Source of the DNA: Armatimonadota bacterium
GTDB taxonomy: Bacteria > Armatimonadota > Fimbriimonadia > Fimbriimonadales > Fimbriimonadaceae
DNA length: 64,000 bases
Reading direction: 5' to 3'
Assembly (NCBI GenBank): GCA_020438215.1
Contig: JAGQUX010000005.1
Coordinates: forward strand, 1-64,000
The notes beneath the pieces were generated by a model. That model was not told where the DNA came from. It saw nothing but the letters and a program-made list of their open reading frames with translations, and ran no database searches. Shown in pieces: positions 17,514-26,502 of the stretch. The position numbers were made by a program, and so were the translations under genes. The stretch's first letter is position 1, and each line of letters begins with the position of its first letter.

Positions 17514-19757
17514 ATGTTGAGGCAGAAACTCGAAAAATCCCACTGGCTGGTGTTTGGGATCATCGCGCTTGCTCTGATTGCAATTGGAGCAGGAGTGTCC
17601 GTTTTTGCCTTTCGAGAAGCTCGGAATAGCATTTATCACGAAAAATTCTCAGCCCTCAATATGGCGGGCAAAGTCGGTGCACTGACGATTGATCCTGCCG
17701 ATCACGCTAAACTCAAGAACCCGCGAGATAGCTTCTCATCTGCTTATGGCAATCTTCAACAATCCGTAGCCAGCTTGGTCAGCTCCACCGAGTATGTAGA
17801 TCGGGCATACACGGTTGTCAAACAAGATAATAATTACTACTCCGTTCTCAATGCCGAAGCCTACAAATCAGATTCTCGCGATTCTCAGCTGTACCATCCA
17901 CTTGTCTCTCCGCCACGGGAACTCCTCGACAGTTTTACCGAACGCGCTCACCACTACAATTCGCAACCTTATGGTGATCGCTGGGGTTCTTGGTATGGCT
18001 CTTTCTGGCCGATATTAGATGAAAGTGGCGAAGTGCAGTTCGTGCTCGCAGTCGAATCAAATTCAAAACAGTTTGAATTGCCTCTCGAAAAACTGAAGAA
18101 TGCCTTCATCGCAGCAGTCTCAATTGTTTTTCTGCTTTCATTTGGCATTGCGTGGATTGCAACAACATTGATTGTTCCAAGGTCAGCGCAAAAGCGAACA
18201 CGTCATCTTCGGTTTATACGACCAATTTCAGAATTCCTTCTCGTACTTTTCCTTGTCGTCCTTGTAGGCGATGGTTTGACCTCACTCCGCACAAGATCAG
18301 AGCTTGACCTGAAGCACAGTAGTCTAGCCAAAAACCTGGAGAGACTTGATCAAGTTGAAGAGCTTTCAAACAAACTCAATAATGGATTTCGACCCAATAC
18401 CGATGGCATGGACATCCTTATTAACTCGACGAACAGCGCGGGATGGACGGATATTTCGTCGACTTTGGAGAGCCTAAAATTCGGAACCCTCACTCCCGAA
18501 AGTACCGCAAGTGAACTCAAAAATCGGATATCAAACATTGAAAGTCAATTGACTGCCGATATCAATTCAACTTCATTGGAAATGCAGCATCAAACCCAAT
18601 CCATCCTCCGGACGATGGTGCTTGCGTTCTTCATGGCGGTCGGGTCACTGATTTTGGTGCGTCACTCATCAAAGCAAGAAAGGCAAATCAGTGATGCGCT
18701 CGACAACTCCACGCAACTTCAAACGCGATATCAAAACGTTGTTGGGAACCTACCAATCGGGCTGTTTACATACATCAATGGTGAGTGGAGTTTTGCAAAC
18801 CAGGAGTGGCTGCGTCAGATTAATGCTGAACCTGGTGCCGAAAGAACCGAGTCATTCTTCAATGCGATCCACCCTGATGACCGCGAGGAAACCCGCGCAA
18901 TTTTTGATCAAGCAGAGCGAGAGCGCAATCCATTCCGACTGGAATACCGCTTACTACTCAACGATGGCAATATCCGCCATATGGAAAGCCGCGGCATCCC
19001 GGTGTATGCCGCCGATGGATCGTTCGAGCAGATGCTTGGATTCAATGTCGATGTGACCCGGATTGTCCAGGCCCGGATTGCCCAGCAACAAGCCTTTGGC
19101 GAGATCGAAAACAAGAACAAACTTCTATCCAGCGCGCTAGGTGAACTCGAACAAGCCTTGGAAAGCATCGTTCTTTCCTTCATCAAAGCGGTTGAAGCCA
19201 AAGACCCGTATACAGCGGGTCACTCCGAGCGGGTAATGCAATACAGCCTTTGGCTGGGTGAAGCGATCGGTCTCGGCCCATACGAACTCCGGATTCTCGA
19301 ACTGGGAACGCTTGTCCATGATGTTGGAAAGATCGGTATTCCCGACGCAATCCTCACTAAGCCGGATCGCCTGACGGACGAGGAATTCGCCGTCATTCAA
19401 AAGCACCCAGAATATGGCGAAGAGATACTGAAGAGCATCGGCATCTTCCGAGAATGTCTTCCCATCGTGCGATCTCACCACGAACGCCTCAATGGTATGG
19501 GTTACCCCGATGGCTTGCAAGGCGATCAGATTCCCATGCTTGTTAGAATTTCCACCATCGCCGATATGTTCGACGCGATGACATCAAATCGTGCTTACCG
19601 GGCTGGAATGCCAATTGAAAAAGTGCTTTCCATCATGCGGGAATGCGTGGATAAAGGCGAGCTCGATGCCCAACTTTTTGCCGTCTTCTGCCAAGTCGTC
19701 AAAGAACGCGGAATCATCGAACAGCGAGATAAGAAAAATCCGTCGGAAGCGGCTTGA
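17514..19757 (+). CDS. Membrane sensor with PAS and HD-GYP phosphodiesterase domains
   Basis: This 747-aa protein has membrane segments at about residues 12-34, 200-222, 240-258 and 366-385. The first two enclose an extracytoplasmic sensing region. A PAS fold follows at about 405-520 (HPDDREETRAIFDQ.., EYRLLLNDGNIRHMESRG). The C-terminal HD-GYP domain shows DPYTAGHSERV, LVHDVGKIGIPD (HD, about 600), RSHHERLNGMGYPDGL and RISTIADMFDAMTS. Such domains hydrolyse cyclic di-GMP. All metal-site residues appear present, so it is probably active. A PilZ protein follows 75 bases downstream. Confidence 0.92.
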   Translation: MLRQKLEKSHWLVFGIIALALIAIGAGVSVFAFREARNSIYHEKFSALNMAGKVGALTIDPADHAKLKNPRDSFSSAYGNLQQSVASLVSSTEYVDRAYTVVKQDNNYYSVLNAEAYKSDSRDSQLYHPLVSPPRELLDSFTERAHHYNSQPYGDRWGSWYGSFWPILDESGEVQFVLAVESNSKQFELPLEKLKNAFIAAVSIVFLLSFGIAWIATTLIVPRSAQKRTRHLRFIRPISEFLLVLFLVVLVGDGLTSLRTRSELDLKHSSLAKNLERLDQVEELSNKLNNGFRPNTDGMDILINSTNSAGWTDISSTLESLKFGTLTPESTASELKNRISNIESQLTADINSTSLEMQHQTQSILRTMVLAFFMAVGSLILVRHSSKQERQISDALDNSTQLQTRYQNVVGNLPIGLFTYINGEWSFANQEWLRQINAEPGAERTESFFNAIHPDDREETRAIFDQAERERNPFRLEYRLLLNDGNIRHMESRGIPVYAADGSFEQMLGFNVDVTRIVQARIAQQQAFGEIENKNKLLSSALGELEQALESIVLSFIKAVEAKDPYTAGHSERVMQYSLWLGEAIGLGPYELRILELGTLVHDVGKIGIPDAILTKPDRLTDEEFAVIQKHPEYGEEILKSIGIFRECLPIVRSHHERLNGMGYPDGLQGDQIPMLVRISTIADMFDAMTSNRAYRAGMPIEKVLSIMRECVDKGELDAQLFAVFCQVVKERGIIEQRDKKNPSEAA

Positions 19758-19832
19758 TTTTGACTACAGATTTGTTAAAGAAATCCAACAATTATTGACA
19801 GGAGTCTTGGTAGCACTACCCAATAAACGACC

Positions 19833-20207
19833 ATGAGTATCGACGAACAGAACTACAGTGATCGCCGGCGTCACGCCCGATTCGAGCTTCTTGATTACGC
19901 TATCGTAACCAAAGATGGGGACACCGATTCAAAGCGATCTGTTATTGTGGACATCAGCCTTGGTGGTCTGCAATTGCGATCTCGCCAACCGTTTGAGTCT
20001 GGCGCAAAGTATTCACTTGTGATCGCTCGTGGCAACAACACGCCGATTTCCATCAAAGCGGAAGCGCGACACTCTAAGTCAATCGAAGACACCGATCTTT
20101 GGTCAACCGGTTTCCGCTTGACCCCAGAAACAGCGGTTGAGCGTATTGAATGGGTGGAATATGTCCACCAGGTCTTCAAAACTCAGGGCGAATCTCTAAT
20201 CGGCTAA
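19833..20207 (+). CDS. Single-domain PilZ protein
   Basis: This 124-aa protein is essentially one PilZ domain. SDRRRHARFELLDYAIV holds the RxxxR c-di-GMP-binding motif, followed by VDISLGGLQLRS (D/NxSxxG) and the closing ..STGFRLTP segment. It should bind cyclic di-GMP in the cytoplasm. It follows the HD-GYP gene, which suggests a linked output. A perfect TTGACA at 19795-19800 may be the -35 of its own promoter, though the -10 is weak. A strong terminator follows. Confidence 0.9.
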   Translation: MSIDEQNYSDRRRHARFELLDYAIVTKDGDTDSKRSVIVDISLGGLQLRSRQPFESGAKYSLVIARGNNTPISIKAEARHSKSIEDTDLWSTGFRLTPETAVERIEWVEYVHQVFKTQGESLIG

Positions 20208-20230
20208 GAAACGCTCAGTAAGACTCCAAC

Positions 20231-20268
20231 AAAAAAGACCTTCGCTGATTCCAGCGAAGGTCTTTTTC
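20231..20268. terminator. Bidirectional Rho-independent terminator
   Basis: An 11-bp stem (20237-20247 with 20252-20262) is flanked by A-run on the left and T-run on the right. It can stop both the rightward PilZ transcript and the leftward IscA-family transcript that converge here. Confidence 0.92.
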
Positions 20269-20286
20269 GTAATACAGCCTAACTGA

Positions 20287-20670
20287 TTAGCCTTGGTGGG
20301 CGCATCCGCCGCAACCGCCAGCAGGAGCACCTTCTCCGCCTTCAGTTTTGAAGGAAGAGCCACAGCCACAGGAAGAAACAGCGTTCGGGTTTTCGATTTT
20401 GAAACCACCGCCCATCATATCATCCACATAGTCCACTTCGGAGCCATCCATGTACTGCAGGCTAAGGCCATCAACATAAATCTTCAGACCATCATAATCG
20501 TAGATTTGGTCGCCGTCTTCCGGGGTGCCATCATCCAATGCCATTCCGTACGAGAGACCGGAGCAACCGCCGCCAGCAACCCAAACGCGGAGTGCGGCTT
20601 CAGCTTTTTGTTGACTTGCCATGAGCTCTTTGAGCTCAGAAGCAGCGCGAGCAGTAAGTGTAATCGCCAT
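20287..20670 (-). CDS. Iron-sulfur cluster assembly/insertion protein (IscA/ErpA family)
   Basis: The 127-aa A-type carrier has the three conserved cysteines: GGGCSGLSY (C36) and SSCGCGSSF (C101, C103). It transfers Fe-S clusters to target enzymes. The usual protein stops soon after the CxC. Here a Gly-rich tail of about 20 residues adds CGGCAH with two more cysteines and a histidine. Neighbouring Fe-S proteins include the ferredoxin at 20919 and quinolinate synthase at 24895. ErpA versus IscA cannot be decided from these motifs. Confidence 0.92.
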   Translation of the reverse strand: MAITLTARAASELKELMASQQKAEAALRVWVAGGGCSGLSYGMALDDGTPEDGDQIYDYDGLKIYVDGLSLQYMDGSEVDYVDDMMGGGFKIENPNAVSSCGCGSSFKTEGGEGAPAGGCGGCAHQG

Positions 20671-20918
20671 ATTGCTTCATCCCGATAAAGGGATACCTGT
20701 AAGTACGAATATTTTGTCACAGGTTCACGGAGTCCCAGGAAGAGTGCCGGTAAAGGTCTCAGTCCAATTTCTCCGCCCCAACTTAGTTATTCCACACATA
20801 CCGGTTCAAAATGTACTTTTTAGGTCAGATTCCGCAGGTCCCCAATTCCTGTATGGAGTCCCAACTCTTTCAGCCATAATGAGACCGTTCCCAAAAGGAA
20901 CGCATTCTAGGAAATCAG

Positions 20919-21170
20919 ATGCCATACGTCGTAACAGAACCCTGCATTGGAGTCAAGGACAAATCCTGCCTGACCGTCTGCCCGGTCGACTGTATCTATG
21001 AAGGCGACGATATGGTGTTCATCCACCCAGACGAGTGCATTGATTGCGGCCTCTGCGAACCGGAATGCCCTGTTGCGGCAATCTTTGTGGATACCGATGT
21101 GCCCGATAATTGGCGTGACTTTATTGACAAGAACGCAAAAGAAGCCACTCGAATCGCCGAAGGCGGTTAG
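20919..21170 (+). CDS. 7Fe ferredoxin (FdxA-like)
   Basis: The 83-aa protein has two cluster motifs: CIGVKDKSCLTVCPVDC at the N-terminus, with the spacing of a [3Fe-4S] site, and CIDCGLCEPECP for a [4Fe-4S] cluster. It is an electron carrier. The start MPYVVTEPCIG is typical, and AGGAAATC lies upstream as a ribosome site. A CATAAT -10-like element is at 20875-20880. The 248-base gap before it holds only the promoters of this gene and of the divergent IscA-family gene. Confidence 0.93.
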   Translation: MPYVVTEPCIGVKDKSCLTVCPVDCIYEGDDMVFIHPDECIDCGLCEPECPVAAIFVDTDVPDNWRDFIDKNAKEATRIAEGG

Positions 21171-21823
21171 TGGATTTCGCGCATAAAGCGATCCCAGCGT
21201 GGTCGCTCAATGCGATCCATTTCTTTGATTTGAAGACCTGTGCGGTAATACCCCGCATTCCGAATATCTTCAACACAGTACTTAACTTCCACTATTCCCG
21301 TGAGTGTGCCGAAGTTTGTTTCCAGATTCATGCGGACATCTGAGCCGATTTCCAATTGCTCTTCGACGATCATCCCCACACCGCCTGGACTGACATCCAC
21401 TGCCTTTGCTTGAACTTCCTTCGGCCCCACCAGCACCGATCCTGGCAAGTTGGAAACCTTTATTCGAACAGCCTCATTTGAAGACGCGAATCGGATTTGT
21501 CCGGTCACTTTGAGCACAAAAGTCGATCCGTAAGATTCCAGCACTTTCGCATTTGAGCCTTCAATCACTGTTTCCACCCCACCTGTCAGGACATCGATTG
21601 CGTTGATGGATTCCAGTTCGCTCTGGAAGACCATGGTGATATGGTGGCCAAACCCTTCGAACCGAAATTCGTCACCAACCTCAACCGGAACTTGGGAGCT
21701 CGTGGCAACTTCAAGCTTGTTACCGAAGAAATTCTCAATCCAGCCGTTAAATATCTTGGCGTCCCGCATACGTTGAAAACGCGCACGAGTCCCAACAAAG
21801 TCGCGTGGACTGATTCTTGACAC
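21167..21823 (-). CDS. PilZ domain protein
   Basis: The 218-aa protein starts at GTG after GGGGAG. The first half is beta-rich and unassigned. The second half (about residues 95-215) has a PilZ-like core: VDVSPGGVGMIVEE (D-x-S-x-x-G), ..VEVKYCVEDIRNAGYYRTGLQI and RPRWDRFM. The canonical RxxxR is not obvious; IRFASSNEAVR is the nearest stretch. Binding of cyclic di-GMP is therefore likely but not certain. It converges on the ferredoxin gene with a 4-base overlap. Confidence 0.75.
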   Translation of the reverse strand: MSRISPRDFVGTRARFQRMRDAKIFNGWIENFFGNKLEVATSSQVPVEVGDEFRFEGFGHHITMVFQSELESINAIDVLTGGVETVIEGSNAKVLESYGSTFVLKVTGQIRFASSNEAVRIKVSNLPGSVLVGPKEVQAKAVDVSPGGVGMIVEEQLEIGSDVRMNLETNFGTLTGIVEVKYCVEDIRNAGYYRTGLQIKEMDRIERPRWDRFMREIH

Positions 21824-21928
21824 AGTAGTGGTCTCCCCGTTGATTCAATTTTTGGTCAAGTTCAGGTCATTCTTTAGCGGAGTTGGGAGCAAGAATGCCC
21901 TATTCCTGGTTAGAATGAAAAAGGAACG

Positions 21929-22507
21929 ATGCCAGGCAACATGGATTCAAAAGACAGCGATGCTTTAGAGATCGCGCAGGAGCGTTTTATCCTGGAATGG
22001 GGGCGCATGAGTTCCAGTTGGGGCATTAACCGAACGATGGCTCAAATCCATGCCCTTCTCCTAGTGAGCGGAGAGGCATACACCATGGATGAAATTATCG
22101 ATAAGCTCCATATCAGCCGGGGGAATGCCAGCATGAATCTCCGAGATTTGTGCGAATGGGCGGTGATTCGGCGATTTCGACGACCGGGTGACCGCAAAGA
22201 TATGTACCAAGCCAACGGCGACATCCTCTCCATGTTTGCAAGGGTGGTTCGAGAGCGCAAACGGCGTGAAATTGATCCCACCGTTGCCGCGATTCGAGAA
22301 TGCCTTGATCTCGTTCCTCAATCCGATAAGACCGAAAACGCCGAGACCCTGCGGCACAGACTAACTGTTCTGTTGGAGCTTTTCTCTCTCATCGACCGGG
22401 TTTACCAGCAGGTTTTCGAGACTGATGCCTCGTTCCGCGAAGTGTTTGAAGTGCTTGGAAAAACCGAAGAAATTACAATCCCGTCAAATCCACCGTCGGC
22501 AGAGTGA
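21929..22507 (+). CDS. GbsR/MarR-like transcriptional regulator
   Basis: The 192-aa protein has a winged-helix region (about residues 30-95): INRTMAQIHALLLVSGEAYTMDEIIDKLHISRGNASMNLRDLCEWAVIRR. This is the GbsR pattern, also seen in regulators of osmotic or choline genes. A helical C-terminal part probably forms the dimer. The target is unknown; lon follows after 36 bases. AAGGAACG precedes the ATG. TAGAAT at 21911-21916 would give a leader of about six bases. Confidence 0.82.
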   Translation: MPGNMDSKDSDALEIAQERFILEWGRMSSSWGINRTMAQIHALLLVSGEAYTMDEIIDKLHISRGNASMNLRDLCEWAVIRRFRRPGDRKDMYQANGDILSMFARVVRERKRREIDPTVAAIRECLDLVPQSDKTENAETLRHRLTVLLELFSLIDRVYQQVFETDASFREVFEVLGKTEEITIPSNPPSAE

Positions 22508-22543
22508 ACTTCTGTGCGGTAAGGTCAAATCATAACCACACCT

Positions 22544-24898
22544 ATGGCTGAAACTCGCCTTGACTCAACACCAAAACTAGACGCAAAAGCACCCCTCCTC
22601 CCGGTTCGGGATACGGTGCACTTCCCCGGCGTCATCCAGACCCTTCTCGTCGGGCGCGATATGTCGATTTCAGCCCTCCAAGATGGGATGCAATCCGATC
22701 GCGAAGTGATTGTTGTTGGGCAACGTGACCCACTCGTTGAAGAGCCCACCAAAGACGACCTTTACGCCATCGGAACTCTCAGCGAAGTCCTTCACGTCCT
22801 CCCTCTGCCTGATGGGACAATGCGCGTGGTGTTGCGCGGAATGGCTCGCGTTCAAGTTGCCAAATTCCAGTTCAAAGACGGTTTTTTCCGGGGGCATTAC
22901 CGCATCCTCGAAGACATTGATCCCGTTGGCGATGAAATTGATGCCCTCAAACGAGAATGTGTCACCCGGATGCAAGAAGGGGTGCAGATGGGACTCCAAG
23001 TGCCACCCGAAGTCCAAGACACCCTCAGCGGAATTCAAGCCGCAGGCCATCTCGCGGACATGATCGCGCACCACCTCCCGATTTCGGCCGATCAAAAACA
23101 ACCGCTCTTGGAAGATCTGGATATCAACAATCGCTTACGTAGCATCGTCGTGATCTTAGCGAAAGAACTCCAAGTCTTGGAGCTTCAACAGTCGCTCCGC
23201 TCCCAAGTTGAGCGAGAACTAGGACAAACGCAACGCGAATACTATCTACGTGAGCAGATGCGGGCGATCCAAAACGAGCTCGGTGGAGACGATGTCCTCA
23301 GCGACGAAGGCGAAGAGTACAAGTCCAAGCTCATGGCTCTGGGGATGTCCGAGGCTAACCTCGAAAAAGCCCTCCAAGAGCTGAAAAGATTAGAGCGATC
23401 ACCATCTTCCAGCCCAGAAGGCATGGTCATCCGCAACTACCTGGATTGGTTGCTTGCTCTGCCTTGGAGCACACTCAGCGAAGACCAGATTGATGTTCAC
23501 GAAGCAGCCAAAATCCTGAACCGCGATCACTACGGCCTGGAAAAAGTCAAAGACCGCATCCTCGATTTTCTTGCCGTTCGGCAGCTTTCGAACTCTTTGC
23601 GCGGCCCGATTCTTTGTTTTGTCGGCCCTCCAGGGGTCGGGAAGACATCCCTCGGGCGATCCATCGCCGAATCACTCGGGCGGAAGTTCCACCGGATTTC
23701 ACTTGGGGGTGTGCGTGATGAGGCCGAAATACGTGGCCACCGCCGCACCTACATCGGCTCCATGCCTGGTCGCTTGATCCAAGGGCTCAAGCAATGCGGC
23801 ACCCGTAATCCCGTCTTCATGCTGGATGAAATCGACAAGATGACCAGCGACCTGCGTGGTGATCCGACAAGTGCCTTGCTAGAAGCTCTCGACCCAGAGC
23901 AGAACGACCAATTCAGCGATCACTACATCGAGGCTCCGTTTGATCTGAGCGGCGTGATGTTCATTGCCACAGCGAATCTGCTGGAGAATATTCCTCCTGC
24001 GCTCCGCGACCGAATGGAAGTCATTCGCTTCCCAAGCTACACAGAGCAAGAAAAGCTCCAGATTGCAACTCGTTATCTGGTTCCAAAGCAAATCGAAGCG
24101 CACGGCCTCAAGAAAAAGCAGCTCAGTGTTGGGAAGAAGTCGCTAGAGGTGATTATCCGCGAATACACACGAGAAGCGGGCGTCCGGAACCTCGAGCGCG
24201 AACTGGCCACCGTCTGCCGTAAGACCGCACGAAAGATCGCCGAAGACCCGAATGTTGATGCCGTGAAAGTTGAGCCAGATGCGCTCACGGAACTCTTGGG
24301 TCGCCCACGTTTCCGATATGGGAGCCGCGGACGCACCTCCGAAGTAGGCATGGCAACCGGAATGGTTTACAGCGAATACGGCGGCGACATCATCTCAATT
24401 GAGGCTTCCCTCTCCGAACCGTATTCCGATACACCCACAGTTCGCCTTACTGGTTCTCTCGGTGATGTGATGAAGGAAAGCGCACTGACAGCAATGACCT
24501 ACATCCGCTCACAGCAGAAAAAATTGGCTCCCGAACGCGAATACAAGTTCGATGTTCACCTCCATGTCCCGGAAGGGGCGGTACCAAAAGATGGCCCTTC
24601 TGCCGGCGTCTCAATGCTAACGGCGATTACCTCGGCGTACACCGGACGCCCTGCGCGGGCGGATATTGCTATGACCGGTGAAATCACTCTACGCGGCAAA
24701 GTTTTGCCCGTAGGTGGAATCCGGGAGAAAGTACTTGCAGCGCACCGAGCCGGAATTCGGAAGATCATCCTCCCCGCTGATAACCTCCGTGACCTGGACG
24801 ACTTACCGGACAACGTCCGTAAACAGCTCGATGTCACATTTGTGAAAGAAGCGGACGAAGTGCTTAATCTCGCGCTAGAAAAACAACCAAAAGGTTAG
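22544..24898 (+). CDS. lon: ATP-dependent Lon protease
   Basis: This 784-aa LonA has the N-terminal substrate domain (LLPVRDTVHFPGVIQTLLVGR), the AAA+ module with Walker A GPPGVGKTSL (about residue 360) and Walker B VFMLDEIDKM. The C-terminal protease domain has the catalytic serine in PKDGPSAGVSM (about 686) and lysine in LRGKVLPVGGIREK. It degrades misfolded and regulatory proteins in the cytoplasm. CATAAC ends seven bases before the ATG and no ribosome site is present, so it may be leaderless. Its stop overlaps nadA's stop by four bases. Confidence 0.97.
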   Translation: MAETRLDSTPKLDAKAPLLPVRDTVHFPGVIQTLLVGRDMSISALQDGMQSDREVIVVGQRDPLVEEPTKDDLYAIGTLSEVLHVLPLPDGTMRVVLRGMARVQVAKFQFKDGFFRGHYRILEDIDPVGDEIDALKRECVTRMQEGVQMGLQVPPEVQDTLSGIQAAGHLADMIAHHLPISADQKQPLLEDLDINNRLRSIVVILAKELQVLELQQSLRSQVERELGQTQREYYLREQMRAIQNELGGDDVLSDEGEEYKSKLMALGMSEANLEKALQELKRLERSPSSSPEGMVIRNYLDWLLALPWSTLSEDQIDVHEAAKILNRDHYGLEKVKDRILDFLAVRQLSNSLRGPILCFVGPPGVGKTSLGRSIAESLGRKFHRISLGGVRDEAEIRGHRRTYIGSMPGRLIQGLKQCGTRNPVFMLDEIDKMTSDLRGDPTSALLEALDPEQNDQFSDHYIEAPFDLSGVMFIATANLLENIPPALRDRMEVIRFPSYTEQEKLQIATRYLVPKQIEAHGLKKKQLSVGKKSLEVIIREYTREAGVRNLERELATVCRKTARKIAEDPNVDAVKVEPDALTELLGRPRFRYGSRGRTSEVGMATGMVYSEYGGDIISIEASLSEPYSDTPTVRLTGSLGDVMKESALTAMTYIRSQQKKLAPEREYKFDVHLHVPEGAVPKDGPSAGVSMLTAITSAYTGRPARADIAMTGEITLRGKVLPVGGIREKVLAAHRAGIRKIILPADNLRDLDDLPDNVRKQLDVTFVKEADEVLNLALEKQPKG

Positions 24899-26028
24899 TC
24901 TTTCGGTTTTGCGCCGATATCCAGCATTCGCTGGAGGGCGACCCGAGCCCAGTGCGCAACGTCATCTGGTACTTGGATCTGATTGATCACTTCTCCGTCC
25001 GCGAGTTTTTCTAAAACATACAACAAGAAACTCGGGTGGATGCGATACATCGTCGCGCAGGGGCAAATCTGAGGATCGAGGCAGAAAATCGTCTTATCTG
25101 GGTTCTCTTTAGCCAGACGTTCCACCAGGTTGATCTCGGTTCCGATCGCCCAGGCTGAGCCTGCCTCTGCCGCTTCCACCTTGTTGATGATGTATTCGGT
25201 GGAGCCGTTGAAATCGCTGGCCCCCACTACTTCGAGTTCACATTCCGGGTGGACGAGCACATTCACACCAGGATGAGATGCGCGCGCCGCCTCAATTTGA
25301 TCAATGGTAAATCGCTTATGAACGGAGCAATGCCCTTTCCACAAGATGAACGTCGCCCGCTTGATATCCTCGGGAGAGTTTCCACCATATGGTTTGAAAG
25401 GATCCCAGACAATCATATCCTTGTCTGGGTCGTAGCCCATCTTTACGCCAGTGTTTCGCCCAAGATGTTGGTCTGGGAAGAAGAGAATCTTTTGTCCTTG
25501 CGTGAACGCCCATTCCAGAGCACTCGGAGCGTTGGTGCTCGTACAAACAGTGCCGCCATGCTCACCAACAAAACTCTTGAGATTCGCCGCTGAATTGATG
25601 TATGTCACCGGAACGACTTTCGGGCCATCACCGTCCGAGCCGAGTTCGATGTCACCGAGAACTTCGCTGATCTGCTTCCAAGCATTGCGAACCTGAAAAT
25701 GGTTCGCCATATCCGCCATTGAACATCCTGCGGCCAGGTTGGGAAGGATAACAATTTGATCTGGGTTGGTGAGAATATCCGCGCTCTCCGCCATGAAGTG
25801 CACGCCGCAGAATACGATATATTTAGCTTCGGGGTGCTTGCTCGCATCCTTGGCGAGCTTATAGCTGTCCCCCCGGTAATCAGCGTGTTGGATGATTTCG
25901 TTCCGCTGGTAGTGATGCCCCAAAATCACCAAATCTGAGCCAAGTTTTTGCTTAGCGGATTTTATACGAGAGGCAGTCTCCTCATCGCTGAGTTGGGTGT
26001 ACTCAATGGGTAGTGGCTTTTGAAACAT
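24895..26028 (-). CDS. nadA: Quinolinate synthase
   Basis: The 377-aa enzyme condenses iminoaspartate with dihydroxyacetone phosphate to quinolinate in NAD synthesis and needs a [4Fe-4S] cluster. Ligand cysteines are visible in VFCGVHFMAESADIL, in the GTVCTSTNAPSALEWA region and in CPCATMYRI. ILGHHYQRNEI and VHPECE are also typical. nadB, which supplies iminoaspartate, is at 31.5 kb on the other strand. nadC is not in the window. The length is normal. Confidence 0.96.
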   Translation of the reverse strand: MFQKPLPIEYTQLSDEETASRIKSAKQKLGSDLVILGHHYQRNEIIQHADYRGDSYKLAKDASKHPEAKYIVFCGVHFMAESADILTNPDQIVILPNLAAGCSMADMANHFQVRNAWKQISEVLGDIELGSDGDGPKVVPVTYINSAANLKSFVGEHGGTVCTSTNAPSALEWAFTQGQKILFFPDQHLGRNTGVKMGYDPDKDMIVWDPFKPYGGNSPEDIKRATFILWKGHCSVHKRFTIDQIEAARASHPGVNVLVHPECELEVVGASDFNGSTEYIINKVEAAEAGSAWAIGTEINLVERLAKENPDKTIFCLDPQICPCATMYRIHPSFLLYVLEKLADGEVINQIQVPDDVAHWARVALQRMLDIGAKPKD

Positions 26029-26115
26029 CCCTACTTGTACTCTACGGGGATCATTCTACTTGGATTTCCTTGCCACACCTCAAGCCCTATTCCTCGTACA
26101 CTAAGGAGAAGAGAA

Positions 26116-26502
26116 ATGCCGGAACAGCCATTTTTTCAGGTTCCGATCAATCTGTCCCATGCGGCGACAGTTGCGACCCGTATTGTCTCTCGATTAGTCG
26201 AAAATCTTCCAAGCAAACACGAATCAGAGGCACTTTCCCAAGCCGAGTTCCTAGTGAGCGAATTACTTCCCTACCGGATTGATCCCGAAGAGCCCGCTCC
26301 TGCCGAAGCGATGGTTGTGCAAGCCCACTGCCTCGATATTGCCCGGCACCTGGTGACCTTAATCCGCGAAGAAAAACTCCAATCCGACCGCGTTGGGCAG
26401 TCGGTTCGCAACCTTTTTGAATGCCTTGGCGCAGGGCGCGAAGGGTCGGTCAAAGGGCTGGAGGCAGGGGAAGACCCCAGCTCTCCACAACGCCCGACCT
26501 AA
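26116..26502 (+). CDS. Hypothetical helical protein
   Basis: The 128-aa protein starts MPEQPFFQVPINLSHAATVA after a clear AAGGAGAAG ribosome site. The open frame upstream to 26020 is not needed. It is mostly helical (ATRIVSRLVENL.., AEFLVSELL.., LDIARHLVTLIREEKL..) with a Gly/Glu/Ser-rich tail and no membrane segment or recognised motif. Its stop overlaps the dxs stop by four bases. Function unknown. Confidence 0.6.
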   Translation: MPEQPFFQVPINLSHAATVATRIVSRLVENLPSKHESEALSQAEFLVSELLPYRIDPEEPAPAEAMVVQAHCLDIARHLVTLIREEKLQSDRVGQSVRNLFECLGAGREGSVKGLEAGEDPSSPQRPT

